In this document: piece after piece, positions 59,508 to 64,000 of the stretch
Layout: each line of letters begins with the position of its first letter
Numbering within the stretch: position 1 is the first letter of the stretch
Source: Sphingomonadales bacterium
GTDB taxonomy: Bacteria > Pseudomonadota > Alphaproteobacteria > Sphingomonadales > Sphingomonadaceae
DNA length: 64,000 nucleotides
Assembly (NCBI GenBank): GCA_027486415.1
Contig: JAIXPC010000002.1
Coordinates: forward strand, 248,001 to 312,000
Reading direction: 5' to 3'
Translations under genes and position numbers: made by a program
Notes under the pieces: generated by a model
What the model was told of the DNA's origin: nothing
Databases searched by the model: none
The model's input: only the letters and a program-made list of their open reading frames with translations

Positions 59508-60161
59508 ATGGATATCGCCCATCTGCTCACCCCCGAAGCGCTTGCCGCCTTCGGACAGGTCGTTCTCATTGACGTCGTGCTCGCCGGCGACAATGCCATC
59601 GTGGTTGGCGCGCTTGCGGCTGGCCTGCCCGCCGCCCAACGCAAGAAGGTGATCCTGATCGGCATCATCGCGGCACTGGTGCTCCGCATCGGCTTTGCGC
59701 TGGCGGTGACGCAGCTGCTGCAGATCGTTGGCCTGATTCTGGCTGGTGGCCTGCTGCTGCTGTGGGTGTCGTGGCGCATGTATCGCGAACTGCACCCGCG
59801 CAATGCCATGATCGACGCGCCGGGCGACAATGATGATTTCGTCGCCACCGATGCGCCCGCCCCGGCCAAGAGCTTTGCCGCCGCGGCCTGGTCGGTGGCC
59901 CTCGCCGACGTGTCGATGAGCCTCGACAACGTTCTCGCCGTCGCCGGCGCCGCGCGCGAGCACCCGGATATCCTGATCATCGGCCTGGTGCTGTCGGTCG
60001 CGCTGATGGGCATCGCCGCCAATTTCATCGCGCAATATATCGAACGCTACCGCTGGATCGCCTATGTCGGCCTTGCCGTCATCGTCTACGTCGCCGGCAA
60101 GATGATCTGGGAAGGCTTCCACGAAGTCGCCCCCATCGTTCAGCCGATAATCGGGATGTAG
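59508..60161 (+). CDS. TerC/YjbE family integral membrane protein
   Basis: 217 residues, about seven membrane helices. Family motifs with conserved acidic residues: QVVLIDVVLAGDNAIVVGAL in the first helix and VALADVSMSLDNVLAVAGAA in the middle. TerC-like proteins are associated with metal (manganese or calcium) export and tellurium resistance. A hydrophilic loop (MIDAPGDNDDFVATDAPAPA) splits the two halves. It is monocistronic, ending 5 nt before the convergent reductase gene. Confidence 0.88.
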   Translation: MDIAHLLTPEALAAFGQVVLIDVVLAGDNAIVVGALAAGLPAAQRKKVILIGIIAALVLRIGFALAVTQLLQIVGLILAGGLLLLWVSWRMYRELHPRNAMIDAPGDNDDFVATDAPAPAKSFAAAAWSVALADVSMSLDNVLAVAGAAREHPDILIIGLVLSVALMGIAANFIAQYIERYRWIAYVGLAVIVYVAGKMIWEGFHEVAPIVQPIIGM

Positions 60162-60166
60162 GCGCC

Positions 60167-61132
60167 TTACGGCACCAGCACCGTCGATCCCGTCGTCTGT
60201 CGCGCTGCCAGGTCCGCGTGGGCCCGGGCCACATCGGCCAGCGCATAACGCTGGTTCACCGCCAGTTTCAACGCGCCCGACGCCATCATCGCCAGCACGC
60301 GCCCGGCGTATCGGGCCCGGTCCTCCGGCGTGGAATAATAATCAAACAGCGTCGGCCGGGTGACAAACAGCGAACCCTTCTGCGCCAATATGCCAACGTT
60401 TACGCCCGTCACCGCGCCCGAGGCATTGCCGAAACTGATCATCAGCCCGCGCCGCTTCAGGCTGTTCAGGCTCGATTCCCAGCTCGCCGCGCCAACGCCG
60501 TCGAACACCACGTCGACGCCGCGCCCGCCGGTCAGCGCCCGCACCTCGGCCGCCACATCGGCACTGTCCAGAACGCCGTGATCGGCACCATTGGCGGCCG
60601 CCAGCGCCAGCTTTTCTGCCGTGCCCGCCACGGCGATCACGGTTGCGCCAACCTGCTTCAGCCATTGCACCAGCAGCAGGCCCACGCCGCCGGCCGCCGC
60701 CGGCACCAGCGCCCAATCGCCCGGCTGCACCCTGGCGCAGCGTTCCACCAGAAACTCGGTCGTGCAGCCCTTCAGCAGGCCCGCCACCGCCATTTCGTCG
60801 CTCACCCCATCGGGCAGCGCCACCAGCGACGCCGCGGCCATGTTGCGGTGCGTGGCATAGGCGCCGATAGGCCCCCAGCAATAGCCGACGCGCGTGCCCA
60901 CCGGCATCGTCACGCCCTCGCCCACCGCCTCAACCACGCCCGCAGCCTCCAGCCCCAGCCCCGACGGCATCGCCATCGGATAGAGGCCGCCCCGGTGATA
61001 AGTGTCGATGAAGTTCAGCCCGATGGCGGTGTGGCGCAACCGCACCTCACCCGGGCCCGGCGGCGGCAGCGTGATCTCGTGCCATTCCATCACCTCGGGG
61101 CCACCGTTGCGGTCAATGCGGATCGCCTTCAT
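60167..61132 (-). CDS. Quinone oxidoreductase (zeta-crystallin-like MDR)
   Basis: 321 residues. Medium-chain reductase without zinc cysteines: N-terminal IRIDRNGGPEVMEWHEITLP, GLNFIDTYHRGGLYPMAMPS, NADPH-binding AAAGGVGLLLVQWLKQVGAT and VDVVFDGVGAASWESSLNSL. It matches the NADPH:quinone reductase type (E. coli QorA-like). It reduces quinones, perhaps as protection against redox stress. It is a single gene. Confidence 0.92.
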   Translation of the reverse strand: MKAIRIDRNGGPEVMEWHEITLPPPGPGEVRLRHTAIGLNFIDTYHRGGLYPMAMPSGLGLEAAGVVEAVGEGVTMPVGTRVGYCWGPIGAYATHRNMAAASLVALPDGVSDEMAVAGLLKGCTTEFLVERCARVQPGDWALVPAAAGGVGLLLVQWLKQVGATVIAVAGTAEKLALAAANGADHGVLDSADVAAEVRALTGGRGVDVVFDGVGAASWESSLNSLKRRGLMISFGNASGAVTGVNVGILAQKGSLFVTRPTLFDYYSTPEDRARYAGRVLAMMASGALKLAVNQRYALADVARAHADLAARQTTGSTVLVP

Positions 61133-61272
61133 GTCACGCCCTCATGCTGCAGACATTGCTGCGCGGTAAGTAGTTGATATCACGATACTCAAACACGCCG
61201 CGCACCGTTGCCTTGCCGTGCGCCCCCCGGCCCCGCTACACTAAACACCCCGACGGCAAGGGAAAGAGGCAA

Positions 61273-61521
61273 ATGAAGATCAGCGTCGATATCGAATGCT
61301 CCCCGCAGGAGGCGCGCGCGTTCTTCGGGTTGCCCGATCTGGATCCGCTGCACGCCGTCTATCTGGATCGCATGAAGGCCGCGATGACCGATGGCATCAC
61401 GCCTGCCGACTGGCAGAAGATGATGCAGGCCTGGGCGCCCGGCATGGCGGGCGGCTTCGAACAATGGCAGAAACTGATGATGGCCGGCTTGGGCGCCACC
61501 AACGACAAGCCCAAGCGCTGA
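61273..61521 (+). CDS. Small DUF6489-like protein next to mnmE
   Basis: 82 residues from the ATG at 61273, which has GAGG upstream; a longer frame from 61174 begins in non-coding DNA. The sequence MKISVDIECSPQEARAFFGL, then HAVYLDRMKAAMTDG and WQKMMQAWAPG, resembles a small alphaproteobacterial family (DUF6489) of unknown function often found beside mnmE. It ends 10 nt before mnmE, so the two probably share a transcript. Confidence 0.8.
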   Translation: MKISVDIECSPQEARAFFGLPDLDPLHAVYLDRMKAAMTDGITPADWQKMMQAWAPGMAGGFEQWQKLMMAGLGATNDKPKR

Positions 61522-61531
61522 CAACTGGCCC

Positions 61532-62836
61532 ATGACCGACACGATTGCGGCGCTGGCCAGCGGCCGGCCCCCGGCGGCGCTCGCCGTCATCCGCCTCTCT
61601 GGCCCTGCTGCCTTTGCCGCCGTCGCCGCGCTGGCCGGACGCGTGCCGCCACCACGGCGCATGAGCCTGTGCCGCCTCCATCACGATGGCGCACTGCTGG
61701 ATGAAGCACTTGTGGCCGTCTTCCCCGGCCCCAACAGTGCCAGCGGCGAGGACCTGGCGGAGTTTCACCTCCACGGCGGCCCGGCAGTCGTCTCCGGCGT
61801 TCTCGCCGCCCTCACGGCCCACCCCGGCATCCGTCTCGCCGAACCCGGCGAATACACCCGCCGTGCTTTCGCCAATGGCCGCATGGACCTGGCCCAGGTC
61901 GAAGGCCTTGCCGATCTTGTCGCCGCCGAAACCGCCAGCCAGCGCGATCAGGCGCTGGCGCTGGCCGGAGGCGCTCTTGGCCGGCTGGCCGACAGCTGGC
62001 GGGAGCGGTGCCTCGACATCCTTGCCGAAGCGGAAGCGGGGCTCGATTTTGCCGAAGATGAAGCCGATGTCGCCGAACGGCTGGACGAAGCCGCCCGCGA
62101 ACAACTGCTCGCGATGGCCAGCGAGCTCGATCAGTTGCTCGCCGATTCCGCCCGCGCCGCACGTATCCGCGACGGCCTCACCATCGTCGTCACCGGCCCG
62201 CCAAACGTCGGAAAATCCAGCTTGGTCAACGCCTTGGCCATGCGTGATGCGGCCATCGTCACGCCGATTGCCGGCACCACGCGCGACGCCATCGAAGTGC
62301 CGGTGGACCTGGGCGGAATCGCCGCGGTCCTCATCGATACCGCAGGCCTGCGCGACACGGATGACCCGGTCGAAGCCGAAGGAATCGCGCGCGCCCGCCA
62401 GCGCGCCGCCCGCGCAGATCTGGTCATCAGCGTCGCCAGTGCCGATGCCCCACATTGGCCAGCGCCAGCGCCTGTGCCCCCGAAGACGCTGATGCTGCTA
62501 AACAAATGCGACCTGGCCCTGCCGGTGCTGCCGGCGGGCGCGCTGAGTGTTTCGGCAAGCACCGGCGCCGGGATGGCCACGCTGCGCGATTGGTTGACCA
62601 ACTTCGCCCGGCAAGCCACCCGCCCCGGTGAGCCAGCTCTGCTTGCCCACGCCCGTCACCGTGCGGCCTTTGCCGACGCCCACGCCGCCCTGGTCGACGC
62701 CGCCCACGCCCCCGAGCCGGTGCTGCGCGCCGAGTCACTGCGAATAGCCGCCCATGCCTTCGCGCGCGTCGCCGGTCGCATCGGGGTTGATGACGTGCTC
62801 GACCGGATCTTCAGCAGGTTCTGCATCGGCAAATAG
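61532..62836 (+). CDS. mnmE: tRNA modification GTPase MnmE
   Basis: 434 residues. Three parts: folate-binding N-terminal domain (TIAALASGRPPAALAVIRLS, FHLHGGPAVV), helical domain, and the inserted GTPase with G1 GPPNVGKSSL, G3 DTAGLRDT, G4 NKCD. The C-terminus FCIGK carries the invariant catalytic cysteine. With MnmG it makes 5-carboxymethylaminomethyl-uridine at the tRNA wobble position. mnmG follows, separated by a parS site. Confidence 0.97.
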   Translation: MTDTIAALASGRPPAALAVIRLSGPAAFAAVAALAGRVPPPRRMSLCRLHHDGALLDEALVAVFPGPNSASGEDLAEFHLHGGPAVVSGVLAALTAHPGIRLAEPGEYTRRAFANGRMDLAQVEGLADLVAAETASQRDQALALAGGALGRLADSWRERCLDILAEAEAGLDFAEDEADVAERLDEAAREQLLAMASELDQLLADSARAARIRDGLTIVVTGPPNVGKSSLVNALAMRDAAIVTPIAGTTRDAIEVPVDLGGIAAVLIDTAGLRDTDDPVEAEGIARARQRAARADLVISVASADAPHWPAPAPVPPKTLMLLNKCDLALPVLPAGALSVSASTGAGMATLRDWLTNFARQATRPGEPALLAHARHRAAFADAHAALVDAAHAPEPVLRAESLRIAAHAFARVAGRIGVDDVLDRIFSRFCIGK

Positions 62837-62865
62837 CGGTGCCGCTTTCGGCCGATGCCCGTGAA

Positions 62866-62881
62866 TGTTTCACGTGAAACA
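62866..62881. other. parS centromere site for ParB
   Basis: TGTTTCACGTGAAACA, the exact 16-bp parS palindrome; symmetry extends to 20 bp (AATGTTTCACGTGAAACATT, 62864-62883). ParB binds it and ParA drives origin segregation. It lies between mnmE and mnmG, the part of alphaproteobacterial chromosomes that is usually close to the origin and to parAB. Confidence 0.92.
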
Positions 62882-62908
62882 TTTCGCCCGAATCGCTATA
62901 GCCACGTC

Positions 62909-64000
62909 ATGTCATCCTTTGACGTCATCGTTGTCGGGGCCGGTCACGCCGGTTGCGAAGCTGCTGCCGCCGCCGCCCGCCGCGGCGCGCGGGTGGCACT
63001 TGTGACGCTTCGTTCCGACGATCCTGGCACGCTCAGCTGCAATCCCGCCGTCGGCGGTATCGGCAAGGGCCACCTCGTTACCGAGATCGACGCGCTGGGC
63101 GGCATCATGGGCCGGGTGACCGATGCTGCCCGGCTCCAATCCCGCCTGCTCAATCGGTCCAAGGGCCCGGCGGTGCAAGGGCCGCGCGCGCAGGTGGATC
63201 GCAAGCTTTATCGCGCCGCGATGGCTGAAACGCTGGCGGCGTTCTCGACGCTCACCATCGTTCCAGCGGCGGTCGAAGGCCTGATCATCACCCACGGCCG
63301 CATCGTCGGCGTCCAGACGTCCTGCGGTCGCCTCGACGCGGCAGCGGTCATTCTCACAACGGGCACATTCCTTGGCGGCGTCATGCACATCGGCGCGGAA
63401 CGGGAAGTCGGCGGTCGCGTGGGCGCGCAGGCGTCAGATCTGGGCTCGGCCTTGCGGGCCATGGGCCTGCCGGTGAGTCGCCTCAAGACCGGCACACCGG
63501 CCCGGCTGGACGGCCGCAGCATCGATTGGGCGGCGCTTGACTGGCAATATGGCGACGCCGATGATCCGCGGCTCAGCCGGTTCGGTCGTTCCAATGGCCG
63601 GCCGGCACTGCCATGTGCGATCACCCGCACCAACGCCACCACCCATCAGATCATTCGCGATCATCTGGGCGAATCAGCACTTTATGGTGGCCACATCAAT
63701 TCGGTCGGGCCGCGCTATTGCCCGTCGATCGAAGACAAGGTGGTGCGGTTTGGTGATCGTGACGGCCACCAGATTTTCCTCGAACCCGAGGGCTATGATG
63801 ACATCACCATCTACCCCAACGGCTTGTCCACCTCGCTGCCGCTGGCCGTGCAGGAAAAGTTCATCGCGTCCATCAAGGGCCTCGAGCGCGCTCGTATCCT
63901 GCGGGCCGGATATGCGATTGAATATGATCATGTCGATCCCCGCGCCTTGACACCGGGGCTGGCAGCGAAGGACATTCCCGGCCTGTTCCTGGCTGGCCAG
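62909..64000 (+). CDS. mnmG: tRNA modification enzyme MnmG, N-terminal part
   Basis: 364 codons are present; the gene runs off the right edge (full length is usually about 620). The FAD-binding motif is FDVIVVGAGHAGCEAAAAAA, followed by SCNPAVGGIGKGHLVTEIDA, the conserved block NRSKGPAVQGPRAQVDRKLY, and GPRYCPSIEDKVVRF with the conserved cysteine. It acts with MnmE on tRNA wobble uridines. In related genomes rsmG, parA and parB follow. Confidence 0.97.
   Translation, partial: MSSFDVIVVGAGHAGCEAAAAAARRGARVALVTLRSDDPGTLSCNPAVGGIGKGHLVTEIDALGGIMGRVTDAARLQSRLLNRSKGPAVQGPRAQVDRKLYRAAMAETLAAFSTLTIVPAAVEGLIITHGRIVGVQTSCGRLDAAAVILTTGTFLGGVMHIGAEREVGGRVGAQASDLGSALRAMGLPVSRLKTGTPARLDGRSIDWAALDWQYGDADDPRLSRFGRSNGRPALPCAITRTNATTHQIIRDHLGESALYGGHINSVGPRYCPSIEDKVVRFGDRDGHQIFLEPEGYDDITIYPNGLSTSLPLAVQEKFIASIKGLERARILRAGYAIEYDHVDPRALTPGLAAKDIPGLFLAGQ

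Overview
The window looks like chromosomal DNA of a GC-rich alphaproteobacterium, most likely a member of the Sphingomonadales (inferred from gene content and order; no search was run). Pointers are a class I lysyl-tRNA synthetase, an Rrf2-led SUF operon, a PEP-CTERM protein behind a sigma-54 promoter, a DUF6489-like gene next to mnmE and mnmG, and a 16-bp parS site between mnmE and mnmG. That site suggests the right edge lies near the replication origin. Genes are tightly packed, many overlapping by 1-14 nt. No stretch over 300 bases lacks a gene. I see no rRNA, tRNA, CRISPR array, phage or transposase gene.

Layout. 1-5.2 kb: start of rmuC, an exported M28 peptidase, an EamA transporter, a DUF389 membrane protein with an intrinsic terminator, and an AraC-like regulator. 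5.2-11.2 kb: the SUF iron-sulfur operon (Rrf2 regulator, sufB, a small lipoprotein, sufC, sufD, sufS, sufT, sufA). 11.2-15.5 kb: a photolyase-like flavoprotein with apparently swapped domain order, a lipoprotein, a POT transporter, a PEP-CTERM protein and a SixA-like phosphatase. 15.5-21.4 kb: a DinG-like helicase, lysK, a bdcA-like reductase and a TPR protein. 21.5-24.6 kb: hisB-hisH-hisA-hisF-hisE on the minus strand. 24.8-34.5 kb: a NYN/OST-HTH protein, hslVU, topA, a sulfotransferase, a zinc alcohol dehydrogenase with a small membrane partner, dprA and plsY. 34.5-39.8 kb: an exported amidohydrolase, an FMN-dependent hydroxy-acid dehydrogenase, nadE and an exported unknown protein. 39.9-44.7 kb: a periplasmic cluster of a Tat-type DapA-family protein, a PQQ dehydrogenase, a cytochrome c and an NHL-repeat protein. 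44.7-50.1 kb: gltX, a small membrane protein and the riboflavin genes ribD-ribE-ribBA-ribH. 50.2-64 kb: a patatin-like protein, a HAD phosphatase with dapD, three M20-family proteins, a hemerythrin protein, a TerC/YjbE protein, a quinone oxidoreductase, a DUF6489-like protein, mnmE, parS and the start of mnmG.

The riboflavin cluster is the most unusual part. ribBA encodes a helix-turn-helix-like domain fused to the N-terminus of DHBP synthase, and its GTP cyclohydrolase II domain has lost the zinc cysteines. Its leader holds two overlapping inverted repeats that share an arm and cover the ribosome-binding site. Between ribBA and ribH lies a 267-bp element made of three perfect inverted repeats (30, 21 and 17 bp) that would fold into a three-way junction. 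It sits between a GGAG sequence and the ribH start codon. Without it, that GGAG would stand 8 nt from the ribH ATG. Other points worth a look are the permuted photolyase, the exported aldolase/PQQ cluster, the lipoprotein inside the SUF operon, and an M20 protein with altered metal ligands.
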